This document shows, piece by piece, positions 8,397 to 17,729 of a DNA stretch of 64,000 nucleotides. The stretch is from assembly GCA_030425505.1 (NCBI GenBank), contig JAUIAB010000005.1, forward strand, positions 61,139-125,138, given 5' to 3'. The DNA comes from Bacteroidia bacterium. Its GTDB lineage: Bacteria > Bacteroidota > Bacteroidia > Cytophagales > Flammeovirgaceae. The notes beneath the pieces are model-generated. The model made no database searches. It was not told the origin of the DNA and saw only the letters and a program-made list of their open reading frames with translations. Position 1 is the stretch's first letter. Each line of letters opens with the position of its first letter. The translations under genes were made by a program, and so were the position numbers.

Positions 8397-10232
8397 ATGT
8401 ATTTAAAAAAGAATATAATAATATATATATGTGTTAATACTTTTCTATTCTTAGTATTAACCTTTAAAAGTTATTCTCAAAATGAAGAGCTAAAAAAAGC
8501 AGATACATTTATTGAGAATAAAAATTACAATGAAGCTATAAACATTTACGAAGGATTATTAAAAAAGGTTGGAGATGAAATCCCCTCTTTTCATGAAAAT
8601 TATTTATTAGCACTTAAAGAGCAGAATGAGCAGAAAAAGACAAAAAAGTACCTTAAAAAGCTTCTGAAAAATAATAAAAGCAATACCAGCCTAAGTATCG
8701 ACTACTTTAAGTTTTTGATGGATACGGAAGACTCTATCAGTGCGATAAAGTTCAAAGAAGATTTTTTGAAAATAATATCTGAACAGCCTGAACAACTAGA
8801 AACTGCTGCTCTACTTTTTGAAAATGAAAATATGCATTTGGATGCAATAAATGCTTTGAATCAATTGGAGAAAATATCTAGGCAAAAGTTTACGAAGAAG
8901 TTAGCAGAGAATTACCTGAAAGCAGGCGACTTAGAAAACGCAACTCGTAAATATTTAGATGAGTTGAATACAGATAATGAGTCAGAAGCAGATTTAGACG
9001 ATTTTCTAGTTTTTATCAATGAGAAGATAATGCCTCTGGATAATCATGTGTTTTTGGAGAAGTTGATTCTTGAATATTCTCAAAAAGATCCTCAAAATAT
9101 ATATTACCCTGAAATATTAATGTGGTATTATGTTCAAAAAGAAGATTACTACTCTGCTTTCTTACAAGGTAAATCTATAGACAGAAGAAATAAGAAAATA
9201 GGCGAAAAACTGCTTCCACTAGGAGAAAGGGCTATTAAGGCAAAAATATATCAGGAAGCAGAGATAATATTGGAATATGTAAAAGAAAAGACAAGTAATG
9301 ATTTTACTAAAGCTAAGGCTTGGGAGCTATTGATTTTTGCCAAGGAAGAACAGCTCAAGAAAAATGGGCATGTGAATAAGGAAAGTGTTCAAAGTTTACT
9401 TCAAGAATACCAACAAATTGTTGATGTATATGGAATTTCGAATAATAGCATTGACATCGCACTTAAATTGGCAGACCTGAAAGCAAAGTATTTAAATAAT
9501 TCGGAAGAGGCAATTGAATTATTACAGAAGTATTTAAATTCTAATCGGATTTATGGCAAGCAAAAAACGAAAATAAAGTTGAAGTTGGCTGAAGTTTACA
9601 TAACCTCAGATAATCCTTGGGAAAGTGCATTGTTGTATCAACAAATAGAAAGAGAAGAGCAAGGAAATAAATATGAGCAGGAAGCGAGGATTGGTAGAGC
9701 AAGAGTTTTTTATTTTATGGGCGACTTTAAGCTTTCAGCTAGTATTTTGGATGTTTTGAAACTAGCTACCCACAAAGAAATAGCAAATGATGCAATCGAT
9801 TTTGCACTTTTGATTAAAGAAAACCAAGATTTAGATTCGGCAGATGCTGTCTTGAGAACGTATGCTGGTGCAGAATTAGATTTTTTTAAAAAGAATATTG
9901 ATAAAGCTATCACAAAATTTGATTCTATATTGATCAATTGTTCTAATCATCCATTGGTAGATGAGGCTGCTTTTCAGAAAGCTAAAGTTTTGAGTTACAA
10001 AAATGATCATAAAGAAGCGATAAATACACTTCAAAAAATAGTAGAAACAAACCCAGAAAGTATACTTGCAGAAGAAATAGACTATACGATTGCTAAAACT
10101 TACGATAAAGATCTTTCAGAAAAAGAAAGAGCGATGAATCTTTATTTGGAGCACATTACAAAATTTCCTGGAAGTATCCATAGAGAAGAGGCACGTGAAA
10201 GATACAGGAAGCTAAGGGGAGATAGAATTTAA
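8397..10232 (+). CDS. Exported TPR-repeat protein
   Basis: A 611-residue protein with an N-terminal signal peptide (hydrophobic core about residues 7-22, likely cleavage after SYS before QNEE). The rest is helical repeats of TPR type. The first is ADTFIENKNYNEAINIYEGL; others include FQKAKVLSYKNDHKEAINTL and later copies ending near EKERAMNLYLEHITKFPG. It is probably periplasmic or outer-membrane attached and may act as a protein-interaction scaffold; no enzymatic motif is seen. The start ATG at 8397 follows the AT-rich candidate origin directly. The gap to kdsA is 111 bases, so the two may share a transcript. Specific function unknown. Confidence 0.85.
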   Translation: MYLKKNIIIYICVNTFLFLVLTFKSYSQNEELKKADTFIENKNYNEAINIYEGLLKKVGDEIPSFHENYLLALKEQNEQKKTKKYLKKLLKNNKSNTSLSIDYFKFLMDTEDSISAIKFKEDFLKIISEQPEQLETAALLFENENMHLDAINALNQLEKISRQKFTKKLAENYLKAGDLENATRKYLDELNTDNESEADLDDFLVFINEKIMPLDNHVFLEKLILEYSQKDPQNIYYPEILMWYYVQKEDYYSAFLQGKSIDRRNKKIGEKLLPLGERAIKAKIYQEAEIILEYVKEKTSNDFTKAKAWELLIFAKEEQLKKNGHVNKESVQSLLQEYQQIVDVYGISNNSIDIALKLADLKAKYLNNSEEAIELLQKYLNSNRIYGKQKTKIKLKLAEVYITSDNPWESALLYQQIEREEQGNKYEQEARIGRARVFYFMGDFKLSASILDVLKLATHKEIANDAIDFALLIKENQDLDSADAVLRTYAGAELDFFKKNIDKAITKFDSILINCSNHPLVDEAAFQKAKVLSYKNDHKEAINTLQKIVETNPESILAEEIDYTIAKTYDKDLSEKERAMNLYLEHITKFPGSIHREEARERYRKLRGDRI

Positions 10233-10343
10233 CTTACTAATGAGACTTTAATGCTAAGAATCTTGCTTCGGTTAAAAAATTTTGTTTCATTATCATACCT
10301 AGTGGGTTTGCTCCAAGATTAGTTAACTATACGAAAAATTAAA

Positions 10344-11147
10344 ATGGATAAAGAGATAGATAAATTGTACAAAAGACTAATAGAAAAACCTTTTGTAATT
10401 GCTGGACCCTGTGTTATTGAAAGTGAAGATGTGCTTTTTAAAGTAGCGGAAGAAATTTTAAGAATAAGCAAAAGCTTAGACATAAATATTGTTTTTAAAG
10501 CTTCTTTCGACAAAGCCAATAGAACATCTATTGATTCTTTTAGAGGATCGGGACTAGAAGAAGGAAAGAGAATTTTAAAAAAAGTAAAAGATAAATTTGG
10601 ACTAAAACTAACTACTGATATTCATGAGCCTTACCAGGCAAAAGAAGTAGCAGAGGTAGTAGATATAATTCAGATACCTGCTTTTTTGTGTAGACAGACT
10701 GATCTTTTAGTTGCAGCTGCAGAAACTGGAAAAATTATCAACATCAAAAAAGCTCAATTCTTATCTGGAAAGGATATGATTTATCCTGTTAAAAAAGTGT
10801 TAGCTTCTGGTAATGATAAAATTATGCTAACAGAAAGAGGCAACGCCTATGGAAACAATGATTTGGTTGTAGATTTTAGAAATATTTTAGAAATGAAGAA
10901 GTTGGGTTATCCAGTAGTGATGGATGTAACCCATTCTTGTCAGAAACCAGGAGGGGAAAGTGGAAAGAGTGGAGGTAATAGAGAGTATGCTTTGCCTTTT
11001 TCAAAAGCAGCAGCAGCTGTAGGTGTAAGAGGCTTCTTTTTTGAAACACATCCTAATCCAGCAAAAGCTTTGTCCGATGGACCAAACATGATTCCTCTTT
11101 CTGATTTTGAAAATACTCTGAAAAAAACATTTGAACATGTTTTGTGA
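10344..11147 (+). CDS. kdsA: 2-dehydro-3-deoxyphosphooctonate aldolase (KDO-8-phosphate synthase), metal-dependent type
   Basis: Condenses phosphoenolpyruvate with arabinose 5-phosphate to give KDO-8-phosphate for the LPS inner core. The 267-residue protein has the family motifs IAGPCVIESE, FKASFDKANR, FRGSG, TDIHEP, IPAFLCRQTDLL and FFETHPNP. Cys23 in GPC, His197 in VTHSCQ, Glu234 in FFETHP and Asp245 in LSDGPNM match the four metal ligands described for the metallo-type (Aquifex-like) enzyme, whereas the E. coli type has Asn in place of the Cys. Cytoplasmic. It shows that this organism makes a KDO-containing lipopolysaccharide, in line with the LptD-like gene at 38-41 kb. Confidence 0.95.
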   Translation: MDKEIDKLYKRLIEKPFVIAGPCVIESEDVLFKVAEEILRISKSLDINIVFKASFDKANRTSIDSFRGSGLEEGKRILKKVKDKFGLKLTTDIHEPYQAKEVAEVVDIIQIPAFLCRQTDLLVAAAETGKIINIKKAQFLSGKDMIYPVKKVLASGNDKIMLTERGNAYGNNDLVVDFRNILEMKKLGYPVVMDVTHSCQKPGGESGKSGGNREYALPFSKAAAAVGVRGFFFETHPNPAKALSDGPNMIPLSDFENTLKKTFEHVL

Positions 11148-11272
11148 AAATATAGTTGATTTTAGCTAAACAAGATCTTCAAAATCGTTAAAATTGTTGT
11201 AATGCAATCGTCAAGAAGATATATTTTGTTTTATTAGGTCATTTGTTTTTATAAGAAAAGAATAAAAAATTT

Positions 11273-12262
11273 TTGGAAAAAATTTTTACCAAAGCACAAT
11301 TAATGTTGCCACAAGCTGTGTGGTATGACATCTTATTACCAGATGATGGAGCTGTATTACTGGAAACTTTTGTTATGAAAACAGAAGACCATCCTGAATA
11401 TAATACAACTCATATTCGCTTAATGTTGCTCTCTGGTGACGTTCAAGAGAATTGGGAAAGTTTATTAGGATATCAACAAAAAATTTATCAAAAAATTCTT
11501 AAAGAAATTCCAAAGCCACCTGAAAATGCTCAGGTATTTGGGCATATAGCCTGTGAAAACGATAAACAAATAGAATATGGCTATGCTATGATGAGAGAAA
11601 TCTCTGAAAAGATAGCTAAAGAAAAAAACTGGACGATCGCTGATGTTTCTATCAATAAGCCAATAATACGTAAGACAGAGAATCTGGATATCCCCTTCTA
11701 CAAACTTTTTGATACTAAATATCAAAGAGAAGATCTTGCTAATAAACCATTTGGCTTATTGGTGAAAGAAAAGGAAAAAGGATTAAAAATAAGCTTTAAA
11801 AGTCCTACAAAATACGTATTTGTAAGTCTAATTCCCATAATAGCATTATTATTATTATTGTCATCTACTACCTTACAACATTGGTCTATTTGGCTTACTT
11901 CAATAATGAATTTTGTTATACTTATTGGAGTGTCTTTAATTTTTTTATTAGAAAAAGAGTTATTAATTGATGTAAACGGGATCAGATATTATGAAAATAA
12001 AATTATAGCATGGGCTTTTAAAATAAGATCATTACAAGACTTTATTCCTTGGAATGAAATAGAGGAAATACATACGATGAATGCTAGTTTGAAGAAATCA
12101 AGTATAGAACAATTAGCTGTGATATCAGATAGCAATATGATTTGCTATAAATCTCCTCATAGTGAATGGATTTGGAAGCTTGTAATGATTTGGATTTCAG
12201 AGCATAAGCAAGAGTTATTAGGACAATCCAATCAGGAAAAAAACAAAACAGATTCTGTCTAA
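11273..12262 (+). CDS. Hypothetical membrane protein with two transmembrane segments
   Basis: A 329-residue reading frame starting with TTG at 11273 (an in-frame ATG at codon 11, 11303, is an equally possible start). The first about 170 residues are soluble and contain a helical part around residues 60-125. Two hydrophobic helices follow (about 180-198 and 203-226). The C-terminal about 100 residues (LLIDVNGIRYYENKIIAWAF then IPWNEIEEIHTMNAS) have the pattern of a PH-like membrane-associated domain. I recognise no named family. The last 17 bases overlap the first copy of the dispersed 91-base element (12246-12336). Confidence 0.7.
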   Translation: MEKIFTKAQLMLPQAVWYDILLPDDGAVLLETFVMKTEDHPEYNTTHIRLMLLSGDVQENWESLLGYQQKIYQKILKEIPKPPENAQVFGHIACENDKQIEYGYAMMREISEKIAKEKNWTIADVSINKPIIRKTENLDIPFYKLFDTKYQREDLANKPFGLLVKEKEKGLKISFKSPTKYVFVSLIPIIALLLLLSSTTLQHWSIWLTSIMNFVILIGVSLIFLLEKELLIDVNGIRYYENKIIAWAFKIRSLQDFIPWNEIEEIHTMNASLKKSSIEQLAVISDSNMICYKSPHSEWIWKLVMIWISEHKQELLGQSNQEKNKTDSV

Positions 12263-12336
12263 TTTAAAATTGAGACACAAACGAAGCAATGATTAAGATA
12301 TGCGCAAAACAAACTAGGCAGGTCACAAATTTTAAA
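12246..12336 (+). repeat. Dispersed leader element, copy A
   Basis: First of three copies of a conserved element of about 91 bases; by eye about 80 positions are identical to copy C at 54044-54134. Shared cores are AATTTAAAATTGAGACACA, CGAAGCAATGATTAAGAT, AAACAAACTAGGCAGGT and ACAAA-TTTAAA. It starts inside the last codons of the preceding gene and ends 19 bases before the ATG of the CarboxypepD_reg-like gene. Where copies B and C run directly into ATGAAAAA, this copy reads ATAAAAGAAG, as if the original start codon had changed and the ATG now used lies further down. Confidence 0.8.
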
Positions 12337-12355
12337 TAGATAAAAGAAGAAAGTA

Positions 12356-12976
12356 ATGATTAGAATATTTTTGATAGTGACAATTGTATTTTTTGCTGCT
12401 CTATCTAATAGTTTTTCACAAGGAGATGAAAAAACAGTGCAGCTGTCAGGGCTTATAGTGGAGGGAGACAGTGCATATGGAGTTCCTGGTGTTCATATAT
12501 TTATTAACAAGGCTGGAAGAGGGACGATATCTGATCCGACTGGGTTTTTTTCTATGCCTGTAATTTCAGGAGATACTATCACTTTTCAGTCTATTGCTCA
12601 TAAAAATCAAAAATTTATTGTTCCTAAAACAAATGACCTAGGTCTTACAGTACTGATTAATTTAGAGACAGACACCACTTATTTGCCAGTAATAGAAGTA
12701 TTTCCTTATCCAACAAAAGAGCTGTTTAAAGAAGCTTTCTTAGCTTTAAATTTAAGAGATGATGAAATAGAAAGGATGAAAGAAAATTTATCTGAAGAAA
12801 GAATACGAAAAATGGCGTCAAGTGTACCAATGGATGGAAGTCTTAATTATAAAAACTATATGGATCAGAAAATAAATCAGACTTCTAATCAATATTTTCA
12901 GCCCACCTTTTCTATTTTAAATCCATTTGCCTGGGCTAACTTTATTAAGTCTCTAAAGAAAAAAAAGAAGAAGTAA
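12356..12976 (+). CDS. Exported protein with CarboxypepD_reg-like (carboxypeptidase regulatory-like) domain
   Basis: A 206-residue protein with a clear signal peptide (hydrophobic residues 4-16, likely cleavage after NSFSQ). Residues about 28-100 resemble the CarboxypepD_reg-like beta-sandwich found at the N-terminus of SusC/TonB-dependent receptors (LSGLIVEGDSAYGVPGVHIF, later SDPTGFFSMPV). The remainder is helical and ends in a run of lysines (SLKKKKKK). It stands alone, without a receptor barrel. It is preceded by copy A of the dispersed leader element. Proteins of this layout are common in Bacteroidota and of unknown role; a periplasmic or outer-membrane location is inferred from the signal peptide. 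Confidence 0.75.
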   Translation: MIRIFLIVTIVFFAALSNSFSQGDEKTVQLSGLIVEGDSAYGVPGVHIFINKAGRGTISDPTGFFSMPVISGDTITFQSIAHKNQKFIVPKTNDLGLTVLINLETDTTYLPVIEVFPYPTKELFKEAFLALNLRDDEIERMKENLSEERIRKMASSVPMDGSLNYKNYMDQKINQTSNQYFQPTFSILNPFAWANFIKSLKKKKKK

Positions 12977-13023
12977 ATATTTACAAACAACCTTTGTTCA
13001 ATTCATATCCATCAAAAAAATAG

Positions 13024-13031
13024 TACTTTTG
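13024..13031 (+). promoter_or_regulatory. Candidate -7 promoter element of mreBCD
   Basis: TACTTTTG fits TAnnTTTG exactly and lies 19 bases before the mreB ATG. The nearest upstream TTTG (12993-12996) is 27 bases away, longer than the usual 19-21 spacer, so the -33 part is doubtful. Confidence 0.4.
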
Positions 13032-13050
13032 ATCTAAGAAAAAAAGACGA

Positions 13051-14076
13051 ATGGGAATATTTGATTTTTTTACCACTGATCTAGCTATCGATCTTGGAAC
13101 GGCTAATACTTTAATACTTTATAAAGGTAAAATAGTAATAGATGAGCCTTCTATTATTGCTATTGACAGAAAAACAAATAAAGTCATAGCTATTGGTAAA
13201 AGAGCAATGCAAATGCATGAAAAAACGCATGAAAATATAAAAACAATTCGACCATTAAGAGATGGAGTAATCGCAGATTTCCATGCTGCGGAGGAAATGA
13301 TTCGGGGAATGATAAAGATGATCGATACAGGTAAGAAATTATTTCCTCCATCTTATAGAATGGTAATATGTATTCCTTCGGGAATTACAGAAGTAGAAAA
13401 AAGAGCGGTTAGAGACTCTGCTGAACATGCAGGCGCAAAAGAAGTTTACATGATCCATGAGCCTATAGCCGCAGCTATAGGAATAGGGATAGATATAGAA
13501 CAACCAGTTGGTTCTATGATTGTAGACATTGGAGGTGGAACTACAGAGATTGCTGTAATTGCACTGTCAGGTATTGTTTGCGATCAATCTATTAGAATTG
13601 CTGGGGATATATTCAATAGAGATATATTGGACTATATGCGTAGGCAGCATAATCTACTTATTGGAGAAAGATCTGCTGAAAAAATGAAGATAGAAATAGG
13701 GTCTGCTTTAGCTGAACTGGATGATCCTCCAGAAGATTACGAAATAAGAGGAAGGGATTTAATGACTGGTATACCTAAAGTCATAAAAGTATCTTATACG
13801 GAAATAGCTTATGCTATTGATAAATCGGTTTCTAAAATAGAAGAAGCAATTCTTAAAGCTCTTGAGATATCACCTCCTGAGGTTTCAGCAGATATTTATG
13901 ATAATGGTATTCATTTGACAGGAGGAGGAGCTCTTATTAGAGGTTTGGATAAAAGAATTGCAATAAAAACAAAGTTGCCAATACATATAGCTGAAGATCC
14001 ATTGAGAGCAGTAGTGAGAGGAACTAGTAAAACACTTAAGAATATTTCTTATTTCAAAGGGGTATTGATGACCTAA
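13051..14076 (+). CDS. mreB: Rod shape-determining protein MreB (bacterial actin)
   Basis: MreB polymerises under the inner membrane and guides lateral wall synthesis. The 341-residue protein has the actin-fold ATPase motifs: phosphate-1 loop DLAIDLGTANTLIL near the start, VDIGGGTTEIAVI (phosphate 2) around residues 156-168, and LTGGGALIRGLD (adenosine motif) near 290. It begins with the short amphipathic MGIFDFFTTD typical of membrane-bound MreB. It leads mreB-mreC-mreD with gaps of 36 bases and 1 base. The usual mrdA (PBP2) and rodA genes do not follow mreD here, so they must be elsewhere. Confidence 0.97.
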   Translation: MGIFDFFTTDLAIDLGTANTLILYKGKIVIDEPSIIAIDRKTNKVIAIGKRAMQMHEKTHENIKTIRPLRDGVIADFHAAEEMIRGMIKMIDTGKKLFPPSYRMVICIPSGITEVEKRAVRDSAEHAGAKEVYMIHEPIAAAIGIGIDIEQPVGSMIVDIGGGTTEIAVIALSGIVCDQSIRIAGDIFNRDILDYMRRQHNLLIGERSAEKMKIEIGSALAELDDPPEDYEIRGRDLMTGIPKVIKVSYTEIAYAIDKSVSKIEEAILKALEISPPEVSADIYDNGIHLTGGGALIRGLDKRIAIKTKLPIHIAEDPLRAVVRGTSKTLKNISYFKGVLMT

Positions 14077-14112
14077 GATTTTTTTCTGAATAAGAATTAT
14101 AGTAAAAGAAGA

Positions 14113-14937
14113 GTGAAGAAACTCCTAGAAATCTTATACAAGCACCAGAAAGGAATCACTTTCATCACTCTTCTTTTTATTTCTTTTTTCTTATTAATAA
14201 GAAATAATAGCTATCACCATTATAATTTTTTCTCTTCTGCAAATAGCCTTATAGGAAGCCTCTTTGAAGTAAAATCAAGTATTGTGGGCTTTGCACAATT
14301 AAAAAAAGAAAATATAGGATTAGCTAAAGAGAATGCTCTTTTAATACAAAAAGTAATAAATAAAGAAAACAAAGGCGCTAATACTATAGATACCACAAGA
14401 TCCTATGAAGTTATTCCTCTTGAAGTAGTTAATCAAAGCATTCATCTGAGTAAAAACTATTTGACTCTAAACAAAGGGGAAGAAGATGGAATAAAGGCAA
14501 ATATGGGTATAATAAATAGTAAAGGGGTAATTGGTATAATTAAATACACTTCCAAAAACTTTTCTATTGGATATTCACTTTTAAATAAGCAGCTAAAAAT
14601 AGCAGCTAGAAACAAGCGTACAAAAACTCTTTGTCTTTTAGAGTGGGATGGCAAAAGTACATACACCTCTGTGATAAAAGACATTCCAGCACATGAAAAA
14701 ATCTACCTGGGAGATAGTATCGTTACTGCAGGGTATGGACTAATATTCCCTCCAAACCTTTTAATTGGAAAAGTAGAAAGTGTAATAGAAGATCTAAGAG
14801 ATCCTTTTATAAAAGCAAAAGTTAAATTAGAAAATGACTTTAGAAAGATAAGGTATGTTTATGCAGTTGAGAACTTGAAAAAATCAGAAAAAGATAGTTT
14901 GGAAAAAATACATGCATTACCATTAGATAAATTTTAA
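14113..14937 (+). CDS. mreC: Rod shape-determining protein MreC
   Basis: A 274-residue periplasmic scaffold of the elongasome with one N-terminal transmembrane helix (about residues 14-30), a short coiled coil (about 58-80) and the beta-rich MreC core (VNQSIHLSKNYLTLNKGEED, then NSKGVIGIIK and YGLIFPPNLLIGKV). It starts with GTG at 14113, 36 bases after mreB; the GTG is supported because the basic MKKLLEILYKHQKG segment before the membrane helix would otherwise be lost. The stop is one base from the mreD ATG. Confidence 0.93.
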   Translation: MKKLLEILYKHQKGITFITLLFISFFLLIRNNSYHHYNFFSSANSLIGSLFEVKSSIVGFAQLKKENIGLAKENALLIQKVINKENKGANTIDTTRSYEVIPLEVVNQSIHLSKNYLTLNKGEEDGIKANMGIINSKGVIGIIKYTSKNFSIGYSLLNKQLKIAARNKRTKTLCLLEWDGKSTYTSVIKDIPAHEKIYLGDSIVTAGYGLIFPPNLLIGKVESVIEDLRDPFIKAKVKLENDFRKIRYVYAVENLKKSEKDSLEKIHALPLDKF

Positions 14938-14938
14938 A

Positions 14939-15475
14939 ATGATAAAAGCAATAAGGCCATACCTAATCAATTTTATTTTTTACTTTTTGTTACAAACACT
15001 TCTTTTTCAAAATTTAGTAATGTTTGAAGCAGCTATATGTTATGTCTATCTTGGGTATGTCTTTAGCCTTCCAACAAATAATAATACACTTAATATTATT
15101 TTTAGTTTTTTAATGGGTCTATCCATAGATATTGCTTATGATTCGTTAGGAGTACATGCTATTTCGTGTACATTTATAGGTTATTACCGAGAGAAGATGT
15201 TGAGTTTATTATCAGAAAAAGATCAGGTTGATGATTTAAGAGATAATAATTTTATTATTGATCAAATAGGAATATCAAAATTTATTTTAATTATTATATC
15301 TGGTGCCATTTTACACCATATAATTGCTTTTTATTTAGATACAGGCAGCTTTAGTTTATTTATTTATCACATTGATAAAGTATTTTTTAGTATCCTATTT
15401 ACTATATCTGTAGTGTTGCTTATACAACTTGCCAGTATCAAGCTTCTTCAAAAATCTTTGAGAAAATCATACTGA
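14939..15475 (+). CDS. mreD: Rod shape-determining protein MreD
   Basis: A 178-residue, very hydrophobic inner-membrane protein with about five predicted spans, placed one base after mreC. Length, position and the motifs GLSIDIAYDSLGVHA and LHHIIAFYLD fit MreD, the membrane partner of MreC in the elongasome. Sequence conservation in this family is low, so the call rests largely on operon position. The end lies one base from the convergent der end (stop at 15477), so there is no room for a separate terminator. Confidence 0.88.
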   Translation: MIKAIRPYLINFIFYFLLQTLLFQNLVMFEAAICYVYLGYVFSLPTNNNTLNIIFSFLMGLSIDIAYDSLGVHAISCTFIGYYREKMLSLLSEKDQVDDLRDNNFIIDQIGISKFILIIISGAILHHIIAFYLDTGSFSLFIYHIDKVFFSILFTISVVLLIQLASIKLLQKSLRKSY

Positions 15476-15476
15476 G

Positions 15477-16781
15477 CTACTTTTCCCTATAAAAGACCCG
15501 AACAGGAACTCCCTCAAAATCAAAGTGCTTTCTAATTTTATTTTCAATAAACCTGGTATAAGGTTGTTTGATCAGTTTAGGGTGATTACAAAAAAATGCA
15601 AAAGCTGGACTAGTAGAAGCTAGCTGGGTTATGTATTTTATCTTAATATATTTTCCTTTTACAGCAGGAGGAGGATAATGTTCTATTTCAGGTAGTAAGT
15701 ATTCATTCAACTTCGAAGTAGGGATTTTTTTCTTTCTATTCTCATAAACAGAAATGGCTTTTTCTAAAATTTTGAAAATACGCTTTTTCTGTGTTACAGA
15801 GGTAAAAATGATTGGTATATAGTCTAAAGGAGCTATTTTGTTAATAATTTCATTTTTAAAATCAATAGCAGTATTTGTCTCTTTTTCTATAAGATCCCAC
15901 TTGTTGACAACTAAAACAATACCCTTCTTATTTTTTTGAGCAAGCTGCATAATGCTAATATCTTGGCTTTCAACACCTTGAGTAGCATCAATCATTACAA
16001 TACAGACATCAGAATCATACAAAGCTTTTATAGACCGCATTGTAGAATAAAACTCGATATTTTCTTTCACCCTCGATTTTCGCCTAAGCCCTGCTGTATC
16101 TGTAAGGATAAACTCTTTTCCATATAGGTTATAGTGTGCATCAACAGCATCTCTGGTAGTTCCAGCTATGTCAGTAACTATACTCCTATTTTGCCCCATT
16201 AACATATTCACCAAAGATGATTTTCCAACATTAGGCCTTCCGATAACAGCAAATTTTGGAAGTTCATTTTCCTGTTCTGAGCCCTCTTCTGTAATGTGTT
16301 GAATGAGGTCATCTAATAACTCTCCAGTTCCAGAACCATTAATTGCGGCAATAGGATAAACTTCACCTAACCCTAACGCATAAAACTCAGACGACTGTAA
16401 CTGCCTTTGATAATTATCGGACTTATTAGCAACTAAATACACAGGTTTTTTAGAAGAGCGCAGTACTTGAGCAATATCCTTGTCGTAGCCTGTGATTCCA
16501 ACTTCGCTATCAACTAAAAATAATACAGCATTTGATTCGTCTAAAGCAATGTTAATCTGTTCTCGTATTGCCTCTTCAAACACGTCATCGCTATTAACTA
16601 CATAGCCACCAGTATCAATAACGCTAAACTTTTTACCAGACCATTCTGCAATACCATAATGCCTATCTCTTGTTACTCCACTAACATCATCTGTAATGGC
16701 ATCACGCTGCTCTACTAACCGGTTGAATAAAGTTGACTTTCCAACATTAGGTCTTCCCACAATGGCTACCATATTTGCCAT
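15477..16781 (-). CDS. der: Ribosome-associated GTPase Der (EngA)
   Basis: Der is an essential double-GTPase acting in 50S subunit assembly. The 434-residue protein has two tandem G domains: the first with GRPNVGKSTLFNRL (about 9-22), DTGGY and NKSD; the second with GRPNVGKSSLVNML near 181, DTAGLRR and NKWD. A C-terminal KH-like domain ends in GVPVRVFYREK. The order and length are standard. A candidate promoter -7 element (TATATTTG, minus strand) lies at 16820-16827. The gene is convergent with mreBCD with a one-base gap. Confidence 0.97.
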   Translation of the reverse strand: MANMVAIVGRPNVGKSTLFNRLVEQRDAITDDVSGVTRDRHYGIAEWSGKKFSVIDTGGYVVNSDDVFEEAIREQINIALDESNAVLFLVDSEVGITGYDKDIAQVLRSSKKPVYLVANKSDNYQRQLQSSEFYALGLGEVYPIAAINGSGTGELLDDLIQHITEEGSEQENELPKFAVIGRPNVGKSSLVNMLMGQNRSIVTDIAGTTRDAVDAHYNLYGKEFILTDTAGLRRKSRVKENIEFYSTMRSIKALYDSDVCIVMIDATQGVESQDISIMQLAQKNKKGIVLVVNKWDLIEKETNTAIDFKNEIINKIAPLDYIPIIFTSVTQKKRIFKILEKAISVYENRKKKIPTSKLNEYLLPEIEHYPPPAVKGKYIKIKYITQLASTSPAFAFFCNHPKLIKQPYTRFIENKIRKHFDFEGVPVRVFYREK

Positions 16782-16819
16782 AATATATAATTATTTAATT
16801 CTATAGAATAAATTCAGTG

Positions 16820-16827
16820 CAAATATA
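16820..16827 (-). promoter_or_regulatory. Candidate promoter -7 element of der
   Basis: The minus strand reads TATATTTG, an exact TAnnTTTG match, 38 bases before the der ATG. At the -33 distance there is AGTTTAA, a weak match to TTTG. Confidence 0.45.
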
Positions 16828-16860
16828 GTAGTAATTAAATGGCTTAAACTTTGAAGTTTT

Positions 16861-17568
16861 TTAATAAATCACTCCAGAGGTTTTATCTAGTTTTGGTACA
16901 ACATTAAATTGATTGAACTTAAAACAGAATTCCAAATCTTTTTTTTGACTAAGTCTAGAAAGCCTTTTTGAATGAGAAGCTTTAGACATAATGGTTTGTA
17001 AATCTTCTTTTTGAGATCGATATAGCTCACAAGCAGATAAAGCAGCATCACTAGCTATTTCATATTTATTGTGTAGTTGATCAACAAGAGCTCCTGCAAA
17101 TAAAGTATCTTCTATATTGAATCTGTTTTTCCAGCCAGCGCATAGCACTAAAATATCTTTAGAGTGAAATAGAATGTATTTTACAACGGCTTTAATATTC
17201 AAGAAAGCACCTATAATGATTTCTTCACAATCATAAACACTATTAATAGCTTTTGTACCATTGGTAGTGGTCATAGCTACTTTCTTATTGTGTAAACTTT
17301 TATCCATAAACTCATAGGGAGAGTTTCCGATATCAAAATCCTTTATTTTTTCACCGTTTCTTTCACCTGCTGTTACGTAGCCTTTTTGTTTGAAGTTACT
17401 GCATATCACTGCATCTTCAACGGGTTTAATATGTTTTATTCCACTTCCAATGCCGGCTACCATGCTAGAAGTAGCTCTCAATATATCAACTACTACTACG
17501 CTAGAATTCTTACAGGGGTTAGCGTACTGCAAAAGAGCAGGTGAAAGGCAGACATCTATTTTATTCAC
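16861..17568 (-). CDS. comB: 2-phosphosulfolactate phosphatase family protein (ComB)
   Basis: ComB removes phosphate from 2-phosphosulfolactate; it was defined in coenzyme M biosynthesis but also occurs in many bacteria without coenzyme M. The 235-residue protein carries the family motifs VVVDILRATSSM near residue 25, GERNGEKIKDFDIGNSP around 68-84, TTTNGTKAI near 100 and CAGWKNRFNIEDTLFAGAL around 141-159. It lies between der and a hisA-like gene on the same strand, with gaps of 79 and 161 bases. ComA and ComC are not in the window. In Cytophagales a role feeding sulfonates such as cysteate for sulfonolipids is conceivable but unproven here. Confidence 0.88.
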   Translation of the reverse strand: MNKIDVCLSPALLQYANPCKNSSVVVVDILRATSSMVAGIGSGIKHIKPVEDAVICSNFKQKGYVTAGERNGEKIKDFDIGNSPYEFMDKSLHNKKVAMTTTNGTKAINSVYDCEEIIIGAFLNIKAVVKYILFHSKDILVLCAGWKNRFNIEDTLFAGALVDQLHNKYEIASDAALSACELYRSQKEDLQTIMSKASHSKRLSRLSQKKDLEFCFKFNQFNVVPKLDKTSGVIY

Positions 17569-17621
17569 ATTAATAAAGTTTATTAGTCAACTATCTCTAG
17601 GCAAGTCAAAGAGGCACAATA

Positions 17622-17637
17622 ATAAAAACGTTTTTAT
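17622..17637. promoter_or_regulatory. 16-base perfect palindrome upstream of comB
   Basis: ATAAAAACGTTTTTAT is a perfect inverted repeat 54 bases before the comB ATG, in the 161-base gap to the hisA-like gene. A second short inverted repeat (CTCAC-TG-GTGAG) lies nearby at about 17653-17664. They could be an operator or part of a transcript end; AT-rich palindromes also arise by chance. Confidence 0.25.
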
Positions 17638-17729
17638 AATCGAAGCATAAAGCTCTCACTGGTGAGTGAGGAAAGTACAGATTATTTTTCTCAAAAAAAT
17701 AAATAATCAATACCAGGTTTAACAGATAA

